DNA of 64,000 nt from Ferruginibacter sp. (GTDB lineage: Bacteria; Bacteroidota; Bacteroidia; Chitinophagales; Chitinophagaceae): NCBI GenBank assembly GCA_025963635.1, contig JAOQAK010000063.1:186001-250000 (forward strand), in the 5' to 3' direction. This document shows positions 52,015-62,009 of this stretch, piece by piece. Each line of letters opens with the position of its first letter. Within the stretch, counting starts at the first letter, position 1. Position numbers and translations under genes: made by a program. The notes under the pieces were generated by a model. That model did not search any database, was not told where the DNA came from, and worked only from the letters and a program-made list of their open reading frames with translations.

Positions 52015-54933
52015 CTATTTATTATAAGCCTCCACCACCAATTTATACTTCCCATTCTTCAAAAGCCGATGATCAAACTCAATATCAATATGCTTTGTTT
52101 CCCCTTTCATCAACGTGAAATAATTATCATTCATAATCGCAGGCAAAATGCGTTCCCCATCTGTGCCGATTGCCTGTACATGAATTGCAAATGCCACCCC
52201 GATTCCAACATTTTTAACATCCACACCAATGCTATTCCGGCCATCTTTTTCTAAAATTGAAGAAGTAGTTTTCAACTTTGCCTTTGGCAGTTTATTCAGC
52301 GCTGTATAATCAGCTGATCTTGCACTTCTCCAGTAAAAATTATCCGACAACAGTTTGCCTCCTTTATCCTTCAGCAATAATTTAATAAAATGAACCGGCG
52401 ACAGATCGGCCTGCTTTTTTGCCTTACTATACACTTCTATTTCAAAAAGCGAATAGCCCCATTCGGTAGCCCGTTTAATGCCCTGCATTTTTATATAGCG
52501 TGTTTTTAAGGGCGCAAAATCAATGGCCTCCATACCACCACTGCCATCATTGGCTGAGTACACATCTTTCCAGCTGATGGCATCATCAGACACCTGTAAC
52601 TTAAATGCTTTCGCATGCGCCGACTCCCAGTTCAGCATCACCGATCCGATCTCTTTTATTTCGCCCAGGTCAACATATATCCATTCATCATCCTTATAAC
52701 TACTCGACCACCGGGTGCCGCCATTGCCATCAATTGCAGCGTTGGCAGTTGGTGCTTCCTTTACGGTAGAAGAAGCCATCACACTCTTAATAACTACCCT
52801 GTTTTCTGTAGTAAAATCAATTGAAAAACAATCGGTAATATCATTGGCAGCCGCATTAACAGTTGCAGTTTTAGCGAATTTATTAACAGGCTTTCCATCC
52901 ATATTATACACGATGGCTTCTGCCCGAAGGTTCTTAAAATTATTAAGCGTAGTGTTGGAAATTTTGATGGTATTGTCTGCATAGCTCCATTGGATATGCA
53001 CCGGCTCACAAGCTTTTTTAACACCCCAGTAAGCGCCATTCAGGTCGTAGTAATAATCGTAGGTTTGCCATACAAAACTCGGGTAGGCAGACTGGCTCAT
53101 CCAGGTCATTACACCCGAAGCATCGTTCCACATATGGTGCTGCCAGCCTTCATACAAGGCCTTGTTGGTTTCTATATTTACAAGCTGTGCTTTTTTACAG
53201 AAATCTTCAATACCAGTTGGCGCACCATAGCTTGCGTTAATGGTTTTAAGGTACCTGTCAGGACCGCCATTGCCGGCCGAAGGGCCAAAGAAATGTTTAT
53301 CCCACATTTGATTGCGTGGCCAGTAATTACTGTCAGGCATGAACTTTTTAAAGCTTTCAAAAGTAGTGAATACCGCAGTACCAATCTCTGTTCTAAAACC
53401 CCAACCCGGATCACCACCAAAGCCGCCGGGATATTTTGTAAAGTACCAGTTGGGATGTGAGTTAGCCCATGGACCACTACCGGTAAGTCCATCGCTGTGT
53501 GAGTTTGCCTGGTACAACCGGTCACCGCCATCAAAGGTTTTTACATCTTCTTTCAACCAGCCATTCAGTGGTGCCAAAGGATAACCTTCATTATCGCCAC
53601 ACCAAACGGCAATAGATGGATGATTGCGCAAACGTTTTATTTTTTCTACCGCATTATTATTAAAAGCCATCACATCATCCGGCAAATTCGGATGCGAGTT
53701 GAGCCAGAAATCATCCCAAACCATCATGCCATACTTATCACAGGCTTCGTAAAATTCTTCATCGGTTACAGAGCCAATCCAGTTGCGGATGATATTATAA
53801 TTCATCTCCTTGTGCAGCTTTACTTTCAGGTCGTATTCCTCTCCACGGCAGCGCAACATGTATTCGCTCATACCCCAGTTGCCACCCTTGGCAAATATTC
53901 TTTCGCCATTAATATTGAGGTGCAGCACACCCTTCAGCGTATCGTAGCTATATTTTTTGATGCCGAATTTGATCTGCTTTGCATCGGCAGGCTTACCGTT
54001 AACGGTGTATTTTAAATCAAGTGTGTAAAGATTAGGCTCCCCATATCCGTTAGGCCACCACAACAGCGGGTTGTCAATCGCCAGTTGTTTAAACCTGGTG
54101 GCATTGAATTCCATGCTCCATTGCTGCCCGGCTTTTAAGATAACCGGTTGGGCAAAAATAATATTTCCGGGGTTAATGGTTCCCGTGAGTACACCGTTTT
54201 GTTGAAGGCTGCCATTGTTCTTCAGATCAACATTTACTGATACGATGCCTTTTTGTTTTGAAGGCACATCGGTTCTGATCCATACATCATTGAATGCCAC
54301 GGAACCTGTCACCGAAAGAAACACATCATCTGTAATGCCCTGCAGCAGCCCGGGCACAGAAGGCATCCAGTCCCAGCCGTCACTGGAAATATATGTTGGA
54401 CTTGCATGGTTGGCAATGGGTTTGGTGGGCCAATAAACCAGTACTGCCAACACATTTTTACTACCCTTTTTCACAAGACCCGTGATATCAAACTTGCCAC
54501 GTTGCATAAAACCATCGAGCATGCCAAGCCTTGTTCCGTTCAGAAATATTTCACCCCTGCGGTTAATGCCTTCAAAATTCAGCCACAGTTTTTCGCCATC
54601 ATTAATGGCTGCAGTAAACTCTGTTCTGTACCAAAAATTTCGGTTGTATTTCGACTGGTCAACCTTATAAATATTGTCGGCCCAGTTAGGATCTTTTTCG
54701 ATGCCTGCATTCACGTAAGATGTAAACACAGCACCAGGTACCACTGCATTCACCCAATTGTTATCATTAAAGCCTGCTGCATAGATCTGCACACTATCAC
54801 TGCCCACTTCTGATTGCGGCTTCAGTTTCCACAAAATATCTTTATTATCGCTATCCAGGGAAATCCTCTGCTGTGCCTGCATCACAACAGGTAATATATA
54901 CAACAGCATCAAAGTAATTTTCTTACAATTCAT
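52015..54933 (-). CDS. GH2 beta-mannosidase/exo-glucosaminidase-type with CBM32-like insert
   Basis: A 972-residue five-domain GH2 enzyme with a signal peptide (~1-20). N-terminal sugar-binding domain (RNFWYRTEFTAAINDGEKLW), then the catalytic barrel with DKYGMMVWDDFWLNSHPNLP, the acid/base block VWCGDNEGYPL and the nucleophile region WGFRTEIGTAVF. A discoidin/CBM32-like module occupies about 720-845 (GGTRWSSSYKDDEWIYVDLG, RYIKMQGIKRATEWGYSLFE), inserted before the last GH2 domain. CGDNE rather than CGNNE is seen in exo-beta-glucosaminidase relatives as well as mannosidases, so substrate is open. Confidence 0.92.
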   Translation of the reverse strand: MNCKKITLMLLYILPVVMQAQQRISLDSDNKDILWKLKPQSEVGSDSVQIYAAGFNDNNWVNAVVPGAVFTSYVNAGIEKDPNWADNIYKVDQSKYNRNFWYRTEFTAAINDGEKLWLNFEGINRRGEIFLNGTRLGMLDGFMQRGKFDITGLVKKGSKNVLAVLVYWPTKPIANHASPTYISSDGWDWMPSVPGLLQGITDDVFLSVTGSVAFNDVWIRTDVPSKQKGIVSVNVDLKNNGSLQQNGVLTGTINPGNIIFAQPVILKAGQQWSMEFNATRFKQLAIDNPLLWWPNGYGEPNLYTLDLKYTVNGKPADAKQIKFGIKKYSYDTLKGVLHLNINGERIFAKGGNWGMSEYMLRCRGEEYDLKVKLHKEMNYNIIRNWIGSVTDEEFYEACDKYGMMVWDDFWLNSHPNLPDDVMAFNNNAVEKIKRLRNHPSIAVWCGDNEGYPLAPLNGWLKEDVKTFDGGDRLYQANSHSDGLTGSGPWANSHPNWYFTKYPGGFGGDPGWGFRTEIGTAVFTTFESFKKFMPDSNYWPRNQMWDKHFFGPSAGNGGPDRYLKTINASYGAPTGIEDFCKKAQLVNIETNKALYEGWQHHMWNDASGVMTWMSQSAYPSFVWQTYDYYYDLNGAYWGVKKACEPVHIQWSYADNTIKISNTTLNNFKNLRAEAIVYNMDGKPVNKFAKTATVNAAANDITDCFSIDFTTENRVVIKSVMASSTVKEAPTANAAIDGNGGTRWSSSYKDDEWIYVDLGEIKEIGSVMLNWESAHAKAFKLQVSDDAISWKDVYSANDGSGGMEAIDFAPLKTRYIKMQGIKRATEWGYSLFEIEVYSKAKKQADLSPVHFIKLLLKDKGGKLLSDNFYWRSARSADYTALNKLPKAKLKTTSSILEKDGRNSIGVDVKNVGIGVAFAIHVQAIGTDGERILPAIMNDNYFTLMKGETKHIDIEFDHRLLKNGKYKLVVEAYNK

Positions 54934-54981
54934 TTTTTAAAATTTTATTGCCCAGCTTCAAAGCGTTGTGCAGCCTCAGTG

Positions 54982-55004
54982 GCGTCGCACTCCTGTACGA
55001 CATA
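54982..55004. repeat. TGTACGACATA dispersed repeat, copy 2
   Basis: GCGTCGCACTCCTGTACGACATA-like 23-base stretch, 20 of 23 positions the same as copy 1 at 39462-39484, in the spacer between the GH2 and SGNH genes. Both copies are in noncoding spacers more than 15 kb apart. Confidence 0.6.
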
Positions 55005-55082
55005 TTTTCAATCAGCTTCAGCCTTTAAATCAAATAGTCTTCAAATAAGCCAACCATCTCTAACACAAATACTCAGCCCATC

Positions 55083-56468
55083 TTATTTAACCAATGTAAC
55101 CGTCATTTTATGTTTGCCGGGTTGATTCAGCAGGTACATTTTAGCCACCAAAGCGTTCATTTCATTTTGCCAGCCTTCTCTTACTTCTTTCTTTCTTGCC
55201 TGCTGGTAGTTGTCTTTTTTTGATGCCACAGCCCAATCTTTTGCAGCTGCATTATTTACTGAGTCCAATGCAGCCGGTGTATCCTGGTACATCATATTTC
55301 TCTTGCTGAAATAATTGAACTGCAACCAGTAATAAGACCGTAGTTTTTGTTCCAGTTCACGATGTTGGAGAATGAGATCAGCGATTTGCTGTGCCTGTTT
55401 GTATTGCGGTGTGTTGGTTTGTAATGCCAAGTTGATTCCATTTCCAAATGCGGCACCGTCCCACTCTCCGATTGCTACTTCATCAATTGTCAAGGCATAT
55501 TTATTATTGCCTTTTAAGCCACTTATCTTCAGCATCTCTTTATTAAACTCTTCAGTAAAAGGAATCACTTTCAGTGCGTCGGATTGCTTCTGTGGATTTT
55601 CCCAAACCCTGGGCTGGTCATCGGTTGGAAAAGGCAAAGAATTGGCTTTATAATCAAAGCTTATTTTTTGTGAGTTTGCTTTCAGGTTTCTGACAGAACT
55701 ATTTAAAGCCTTGACCAGCTTGGCTTGCGCTGCGTTGATCTCAACGTTCGCCACTACTGAATTTGTAAGCCCCTGTGCTTTTAAAAACAACCAGGCCATT
55801 ACAAAATGACCGGCATTACCTGGATGAATGCGATCCGGTCCGGTTAAGGTAAAGTTGGTATCCTCCTTTTGTTCCCTTGCATCTATTTCCGTCATTGGGT
55901 TTACCAGGTCAACAAAAGCCCATTTATTTTTTATGGCTGCTTCCTGTTGAAACTTTGCTATCTCAACAATCGTTTTATGTTTGCCCTTAAAATTATTTTT
56001 TGGACCAGTCACCGTTTCATCATAAGCGGATGAAGTCATGATAATCTTTTGCAGACCGGGCACAGCTTTTAATTTCTTTTCAATGTTGAGATAACTGGCA
56101 TAAGAGGTTGCCACCGCCTCTTTGCGAACCTTCTCTTCTGGCGTATTCCAATATTCAAAATAGCGACTGTCGTTCATACCAAAACTAAGCACCACCACGG
56201 ATGGCTTTTTTGCCAGCACATCATCATCCAGCCTGGCTAATATCTGCCCGGCAACATCGCCGCCAACACCACCATTCAATACCTGTATCTTTTTGTCGGG
56301 AAAATGCAGCATATAATATTGCCAGATATACATTTCATAAAAGCCGTGTTCAGTAATACTGTTACCGACAAATACAATTTTATCGCCGTTCTTAAAAGGC
56401 TGCGGTTTATTTTGTGCAAAGGAAATTGCACAGATAAAAAATGATGCGACAATTAAAACTCTTTTCAT
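55083..56468 (-). CDS. SGNH/GDSL hydrolase with C-terminal extension, secreted
   Basis: A 461-residue exported esterase. Signal peptide ends near ISFAQ (~18). Start ATG 56468 is preferred over the frame opening at 56501, which would overlap the upstream GH92-GH130 gene. Esterase blocks: FVGNSITEHG (Ser), NGGVGG (Gly), SFGMNDSRY (Asn) and DRIHPGNAGH (Asp-x2-His). The extra ~200 C-terminal residues contain LTIDEVAIGEWDGAAFGNGI and a helical tail. Probably removes an acyl group from the cluster's substrate; the specific bond is unknown. Confidence 0.9.
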   Translation of the reverse strand: MKRVLIVASFFICAISFAQNKPQPFKNGDKIVFVGNSITEHGFYEMYIWQYYMLHFPDKKIQVLNGGVGGDVAGQILARLDDDVLAKKPSVVVLSFGMNDSRYFEYWNTPEEKVRKEAVATSYASYLNIEKKLKAVPGLQKIIMTSSAYDETVTGPKNNFKGKHKTIVEIAKFQQEAAIKNKWAFVDLVNPMTEIDAREQKEDTNFTLTGPDRIHPGNAGHFVMAWLFLKAQGLTNSVVANVEINAAQAKLVKALNSSVRNLKANSQKISFDYKANSLPFPTDDQPRVWENPQKQSDALKVIPFTEEFNKEMLKISGLKGNNKYALTIDEVAIGEWDGAAFGNGINLALQTNTPQYKQAQQIADLILQHRELEQKLRSYYWLQFNYFSKRNMMYQDTPAALDSVNNAAAKDWAVASKKDNYQQARKKEVREGWQNEMNALVAKMYLLNQPGKHKMTVTLVK

Positions 56469-56478
56469 ATGATTTGGT

Positions 56479-59400
56479 TTAATTATTTTTTGATGGATCA
56501 AAGATGGCTACTGCTACACGTGAGTCGGCACAACCGTAGTATAAAAACCATTTGCTGTTATAAAACACAAGGCCTTCTACAAACACTGTTCCGGCAGGGT
56601 ACTGGCCACTTTTTTCGAAAGCAGCGGTTGGCACAAAGAAAGGCTGATCCAGCCTGGCAATGGGTTTCAGCGGATCATTTAAATCAAACAACACCTGCCC
56701 GGCACAATAGGAATTGGGGGTATAATTTTTATCGCCGTTTGCATCTCCAAGGTTCTTTCCATTGTACAACAACACAATGCCTTTGTCAGTGATTACCGCA
56801 GGTGGCCCGCATTCTGTGAGCTGGCTATCGAAATGATTTTTTCTTGGCTCAATCAATTTCTTCAAACTACCATCCGCATCTTCAACCGGTGTCCAGTTGA
56901 TACAATCATCGGAAGTGGCAGCAAACACAGCCGCTTCTCCCCAATACATCATGTATTTTCCACTGAGTTTTACGATCACCTGTTTGCCATTCTCCAGCTT
57001 TGTAATAATGGAGGCTGATTTGGTGGCCATGTTGAAATACTTCCCATTCAGCGCCTTGCGAAAAACCGGGCCGTACTTTTTCCAGTGCAGCAAATCCTTC
57101 GAAGTGGCTACTGCCAGCCTTGGAACTTTTTTATTCCACTGCGTGTATAAGATTACGTAAGTACCATCTTCTTTGACTGCAACCCTCGGGTCTTCGCAAC
57201 CACCTGTCCATTCAAATTCTTTCTGGTTGTCTTTTGCAGGAAACAAAACCGGTTGGCTGCTCCGCTGCATCATAATGCCGTCGGTACTTTCAGCAATTCC
57301 AACCCGGGATGTTCTGCCGCCGATGCCTTCGCCGGATTTATCTTCCGCACGATACAATACCGCAATTTTATCGTCCTTGATCGTAGCCGCCGGATTGAAC
57401 ACATCGTTGGCTTCCCACTTTAACCTTTTGCCGCTCATGGGATCGTTGAATACAGAACTGGTATCGGGTGCGATGATGGGATTTACATTATCGGGGCGTA
57501 TAAACGGGCCGAAAGCCCAGTCTGGAAATTTACCTGTATCAGGGACATTATCAAAAGATGGCGGAGCATCATTCAATGCCCATTCCTGTTGGTTGTTATC
57601 GGATAAATCAAATGCAAGTGTTGCACCATTTGCAATTTGTGCAAGCGGCAACCAGGTACTGTTATAGGGTTTGCCATTCAATTGCAATGCATGGATGTAT
57701 GCCTTATTTTCATCGCCACCGGTAATCTGTAAAATGCCTTTTGAGAGATGAATACTGATCTCCGGAAATGATGGACCATTGATGGAGAAACCGGCTTCTG
57801 CGGGCACTACCGGGTAGAGACCAATATTGGCCAGGACATACCAGGCACCCATTGCACCCAAATCATCATTGCCGGGTAAGCCACTGGGACGGTTGCTGTA
57901 TTGTTCTTTGATAATCCGCTTCACCAGGTGCTGCGTTTTGACCGGCTTGCCCACCCAGTTATAAATCCACGGCGCCTGGAAATCGGGTTCGTTGCCTGCC
58001 GCAAACCATTCCTGGTTGTAGGATGCATTGATCTTTGTAAAAAAACTATCCAGTCTTTTTTCGGCGGCTTCCTTACCGCCCATGATGTTGATGAGTCCTT
58101 TTAAATTATGCGGCACCATCCAGAAATAATTTTTGTAGGATGCTTCCCGCCAGTCATCATCATACTTTTTCCAGCTACCATCTTCCTTTCGTGATTGCAG
58201 CCAGCTGGTGGCAGGATTGTATAAATTTTTCCATGATTGCGAACGTTTCAAATAGCCATCATACAAAGCCTTGTCGCCTGTTGTTTGTTGTGCAAATTTT
58301 GCAATCGCAAAATCGGCCGAAGCATATTCCAGTTGCATGGAGGCGCTGATAAAACCTTTATCAATGTATTGCTGTAAGTAAGGACGGGTAATGGTTTTCT
58401 GTGATTTGGTACCCGGCACTTCCGCTCCCCTTCTCATTACTTCTAATGCTGTCTTTGTGTCAAATTTCCGTGCACCAAAAGCGTAGGCATTCGCCACCAG
58501 CAATGCTGTAGGATCGCCTTGCATGATACCTGTTTCGGTATTGGCCAGCACCCAGCGTGGAAAACCGCCGCCGCTTTGGCCTGCAAAGGTTATAATGGAA
58601 TTCATCATATCACTGGTCTCTTCCGGCGCCAGCAGGGCGAGTAATTGTACTTGTGTTCGATATGTATCCCAGTTGCTGAAGCCAGTATAATTATTGCCTT
58701 TGCTTACGATATGCACTTTGCTATCGGCACCAATGTACTGCCCGTTTACATCATTGCAAATATTGGGATGCAGAAAGGAATGATAGAGATGAGTGTAGAA
58801 TTGTGTGGTGTGATCAACGCTGCCACCTTTTGCTGCTATGCGGCCAAGGTAGCTGTTCCATTTTGCAATGGCGTTTGTCTTTATTTTTTCAAAATCCCAG
58901 CCCCTATTTTCTGCGGCCAGGTTCTCTTTGGCATTCTGTAAGGACACATAAGAAATGGAAAACTTATAACGGATCGATTTATTATTCTTTGTATTGAATG
59001 TAAACCATGCACCGGATAAAGGTCCGCTAACCGTGTCTTGTCCTTTCTGCAACCGCCTGTCTTTCCAGGTGCCCTTATCGCTAAACGGCACGTCGAACTC
59101 GGCAACAAAATACAGCCTGTAATTTACAGCTGAGCCACAAAACTCGCCACCATCTGCATAGCCTTCGCAACTGTTATTGCCCGTTATTTTTATAAAAGCT
59201 TCTTTTATATGCGTGCCATTTAAACCGGAGCCAATTACAATGGTTCCCTGTTTTGCATCGGCTGGAAACTGGTATAGCGCCATTCCGGTGCGGGGTGTAA
59301 CGGTTAAATTACAATCTATTTGCCCCGCCTTCACCTTAAAAAATCCGGCGGTTGATTGCTCTATGGTAAAGCCAGGATCAAGGCTCATCATATCGTAAGG

Positions 59401-59721
59401 AGATGATTGCAGTTTACCCACCAGCGGCATGGTTGGGAAATTGCCCATGTGTTCGCAACCTGCACCACTCATCTGGTTTACCACAAACCCTTTTATTGGG
59501 TGAAAGAATGTGGGTGTGAACTGCACCATGCCAAAAGGGTAAGTTGCACCCGGAAATGTATAACCAGCTTCGAGATAAGATTCTTCCTTTCTTGCCCCCT
59601 TTCCTTTGTTGCCAATCTCTGCATTCACTTTGGAGGCGTAATTAATTTCTTGGCTAAAACAGTTTAGCCCATACATAAAAAAGGCAATAAGTAAGTAAAT
59701 CTTTTTAATCTTATAATTCAT
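56479..59721 (-). CDS. GH92-GH130 fusion, secreted
   Basis: A 1080-residue exported protein. Signal peptide ~1-24. Residues ~25-725: GH92 alpha-mannosidase, with the acid motif GNEPDFQAPWIYN (Glu578) and a variant base motif GNDDLGAMGAWYVL. Residues ~740-1075: GH130-type five-bladed propeller with NPAATI, GCEDPRVAV (catalytic Asp844), and closing FLYYGCADSRVAVA. GH130 members are beta-mannoside phosphorylases or beta-1,2-mannosidases. A two-enzyme fusion would release alpha- and beta-linked mannose from one polymer. The start codon overlaps the stop of the next GH92 gene (TAATG), implying coupled translation. Confidence 0.93.
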   Translation of the reverse strand: MNYKIKKIYLLIAFFMYGLNCFSQEINYASKVNAEIGNKGKGARKEESYLEAGYTFPGATYPFGMVQFTPTFFHPIKGFVVNQMSGAGCEHMGNFPTMPLVGKLQSSPYDMMSLDPGFTIEQSTAGFFKVKAGQIDCNLTVTPRTGMALYQFPADAKQGTIVIGSGLNGTHIKEAFIKITGNNSCEGYADGGEFCGSAVNYRLYFVAEFDVPFSDKGTWKDRRLQKGQDTVSGPLSGAWFTFNTKNNKSIRYKFSISYVSLQNAKENLAAENRGWDFEKIKTNAIAKWNSYLGRIAAKGGSVDHTTQFYTHLYHSFLHPNICNDVNGQYIGADSKVHIVSKGNNYTGFSNWDTYRTQVQLLALLAPEETSDMMNSIITFAGQSGGGFPRWVLANTETGIMQGDPTALLVANAYAFGARKFDTKTALEVMRRGAEVPGTKSQKTITRPYLQQYIDKGFISASMQLEYASADFAIAKFAQQTTGDKALYDGYLKRSQSWKNLYNPATSWLQSRKEDGSWKKYDDDWREASYKNYFWMVPHNLKGLINIMGGKEAAEKRLDSFFTKINASYNQEWFAAGNEPDFQAPWIYNWVGKPVKTQHLVKRIIKEQYSNRPSGLPGNDDLGAMGAWYVLANIGLYPVVPAEAGFSINGPSFPEISIHLSKGILQITGGDENKAYIHALQLNGKPYNSTWLPLAQIANGATLAFDLSDNNQQEWALNDAPPSFDNVPDTGKFPDWAFGPFIRPDNVNPIIAPDTSSVFNDPMSGKRLKWEANDVFNPAATIKDDKIAVLYRAEDKSGEGIGGRTSRVGIAESTDGIMMQRSSQPVLFPAKDNQKEFEWTGGCEDPRVAVKEDGTYVILYTQWNKKVPRLAVATSKDLLHWKKYGPVFRKALNGKYFNMATKSASIITKLENGKQVIVKLSGKYMMYWGEAAVFAATSDDCINWTPVEDADGSLKKLIEPRKNHFDSQLTECGPPAVITDKGIVLLYNGKNLGDANGDKNYTPNSYCAGQVLFDLNDPLKPIARLDQPFFVPTAAFEKSGQYPAGTVFVEGLVFYNSKWFLYYGCADSRVAVAIFDPSKNN

Positions 59722-61997
59722 TAGTCTGTTTTCTTAGAGAGTGAAAAAGGTTTGTCGGCGTTGGCAAGCCCTCTTGCTTTATTTGGCTGGTTGCCCATTT
59801 CAAAACGAAGCGTACCATCCTTTTTTATATCATCGTAGGTGATCCAATTGTGCGTATATACGTTGCCGTTTAGCGTGGCCGATTGTATGTAAACATTTTG
59901 CTGGCTGTTCTTATGTGCTTCAATGATAAACTGCTTTCCATCTTCCATACTGATGGTTATTTTATTAAATACCGGGCTGCCCAATACATACTGATCCGTA
60001 CCCGGACAAACACTATAGATGCCCATGGCGCTTAACACGTACCACGATGACATGCCCCCCTGGTCTTCATCGCCGGGGTAGCCGTTTTCAGTAGCGTTGT
60101 ATAATTTGCTCATTACTTCACGGATATGTGATTGCGTTTTCCATGGCTCGCCTGCATAACTGTACAAATAGATCAGGTGCTGAATGGGCTGGTTGCCATG
60201 CGCATACTGGCCAAGACCTGCATTCACCATTTCGGTCATTTCATGAATCATCGTTCCATAGCTTCCCACATGCACAGTATTAGGTTCGTTGAAAACCGAA
60301 TCAATTTTAGCAACGAAATTTTTATCCCCGCCGGTCAGGTCAATCAGGCCCTGCACATCCTGGAACACCGACCAGTTGTAATGCCATGCATTGCCTTCGG
60401 TGTATGGTCCGCCCCATGCGTATGGATCAAATTTGGTCGTCCATTCTCCATCGGTTTGCCGGCCACGCATAAAGCGAGTTGCTGTATCAAAAACATTTTT
60501 GTAATTGTACATCTGCTTTGCAAACAACGCTTCATAAAAATGATTGCCGGTCATCTTTGCCAGGTTATAGCCACAGAAATCATCGTATGCATATTCCAGT
60601 GTTTGCGCTGTAGAACCTTCCGATAAAGGATAAGGAACATAGCCCATTTGATAGTATTCTTTCCAGCCCTGTCGGCCATTGGCACCGCCCCAGGGACCTT
60701 TATTGGTTGCTTCGTGATAGTAGGCTTTTAATGCGGAGTCCGGGTTGAAAGTACGAATGCCTTTGGCCCAGGCATCTGCCAGTAAAGAGATGGCATGATT
60801 GCCCAGCATACCACCCGTTTCGGAAGGCGCCGACCATGCAGGAAGCCAGCCACATTGCTTTTGAGCATCCAGCAAAGCCTGCATGTATTGGCCCTGAATA
60901 GTGGGATGCAATATATTGGTCAGTGGAAACTGCGAGCGGAATGTATCCCAAAATCCATTGTCGGTAAACATATACCCTTCATGAATTTTTGCATCATAAG
61001 GACTGTAGTAGACAGGCTTGTTATTTTTATCATACTCAAAAAAGCGGTGAGAGAAAAGACTTGCTCTGAAGAGACAGGAATAGAAAGTTGCTTTCTCTGC
61101 TTCCGTGCCGCCTTCTACCATTACCCTGTTCAGCAAATCATTCCATACTTTAAAACCTGCCGCTTTGGTCTGCTCAAATGATTTGTAATTCCCCAGTTCT
61201 TTATCCAATGTAACCTGCGCCTGTTCGGGGCTGATATAAGATGAAGCGATTTTGGCCTCTACCGTTGCACCGTCTGCAAACTGCACATAGGCACCTACTC
61301 CTTTACCTTCGCCTGTTATATTATCTTTCGAAACGCTGTTGTTTTTATTTTCCCAGGTGCCGTATGACTTGAAAGGTTTATCAAAAAGTATGACAAAATA
61401 ATTTCTAAAGTCTTTGGGAACAAATGCCCCGTTGGTTACATAACCCGTAATTTTCCTGTGGACAGGATCGATTGTGATACTGCTCATCTTTGTGTAACCG
61501 TCAATAACAACGTTGGCAGGCTTCCCTTTTGGAAAACTAAATTTAAAATGACTGCCTCTTTCGGTTGGGGTAATCTCTGTAGTGATACCGTTGTCAAATT
61601 TTACCTGATAATGATTGGGTTTTCCGGTTTCATTTTTATGGCTGAATGATGATGCTCTTTTGTTTTCATCAACCACCAGTTCGCCCGAAACCGGCATCAA
61701 AGTAAAAACGCCGTAATCGCCCACCCATGGACTGCACTGGTGTGTTTCACCAAAACCCCGGATGGTATTTTCGACATATTTGTATTTCCAGCCATCGCCG
61801 TTTTTACCGGTTTGTGGGCTCCATGCGTTCATGCAAAAAGGCAGGGCAGTTGTTGGATAAGTGTTGCCTGCAGAAAGTTCGTAACTGCTGTTGGTACCCT
61901 GTAACGTGTTTACATATTTTACGAGGTCAGGCTTCTGCGCCATTGCATCATTGCAGGCAAAAACCAAAAATAAAACCACAAAATACTTTGTCATCAT
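59721..61997 (-). CDS. GH92 glycoside hydrolase with Gln at the general-acid position, secreted
   Basis: A 758-residue exported GH92 enzyme (signal peptide ends near AMAQ, ~21). Standard core: VKYVNTLQGTNSSYELSAGN, HQCSPWVGDYGVFTLMPVSG, FWDTFRSQFPL, and base motif GDEDQGGMSSWYVLSAMGIY. Where the other GH92 units in this window have NEP with the catalytic Glu, this one reads NQPIQHLIYLYSYAG with Gln603. I recall that a mannose-1-phosphate-releasing GH92 carries Gln there, because phosphate needs no protonation. It shares a TAATG junction with the downstream fusion gene. Confidence 0.95.
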   Translation of the reverse strand: MMTKYFVVLFLVFACNDAMAQKPDLVKYVNTLQGTNSSYELSAGNTYPTTALPFCMNAWSPQTGKNGDGWKYKYVENTIRGFGETHQCSPWVGDYGVFTLMPVSGELVVDENKRASSFSHKNETGKPNHYQVKFDNGITTEITPTERGSHFKFSFPKGKPANVVIDGYTKMSSITIDPVHRKITGYVTNGAFVPKDFRNYFVILFDKPFKSYGTWENKNNSVSKDNITGEGKGVGAYVQFADGATVEAKIASSYISPEQAQVTLDKELGNYKSFEQTKAAGFKVWNDLLNRVMVEGGTEAEKATFYSCLFRASLFSHRFFEYDKNNKPVYYSPYDAKIHEGYMFTDNGFWDTFRSQFPLTNILHPTIQGQYMQALLDAQKQCGWLPAWSAPSETGGMLGNHAISLLADAWAKGIRTFNPDSALKAYYHEATNKGPWGGANGRQGWKEYYQMGYVPYPLSEGSTAQTLEYAYDDFCGYNLAKMTGNHFYEALFAKQMYNYKNVFDTATRFMRGRQTDGEWTTKFDPYAWGGPYTEGNAWHYNWSVFQDVQGLIDLTGGDKNFVAKIDSVFNEPNTVHVGSYGTMIHEMTEMVNAGLGQYAHGNQPIQHLIYLYSYAGEPWKTQSHIREVMSKLYNATENGYPGDEDQGGMSSWYVLSAMGIYSVCPGTDQYVLGSPVFNKITISMEDGKQFIIEAHKNSQQNVYIQSATLNGNVYTHNWITYDDIKKDGTLRFEMGNQPNKARGLANADKPFSLSKKTD

Positions 61998-62009
61998 GAA
62001 GCTTGTTTA

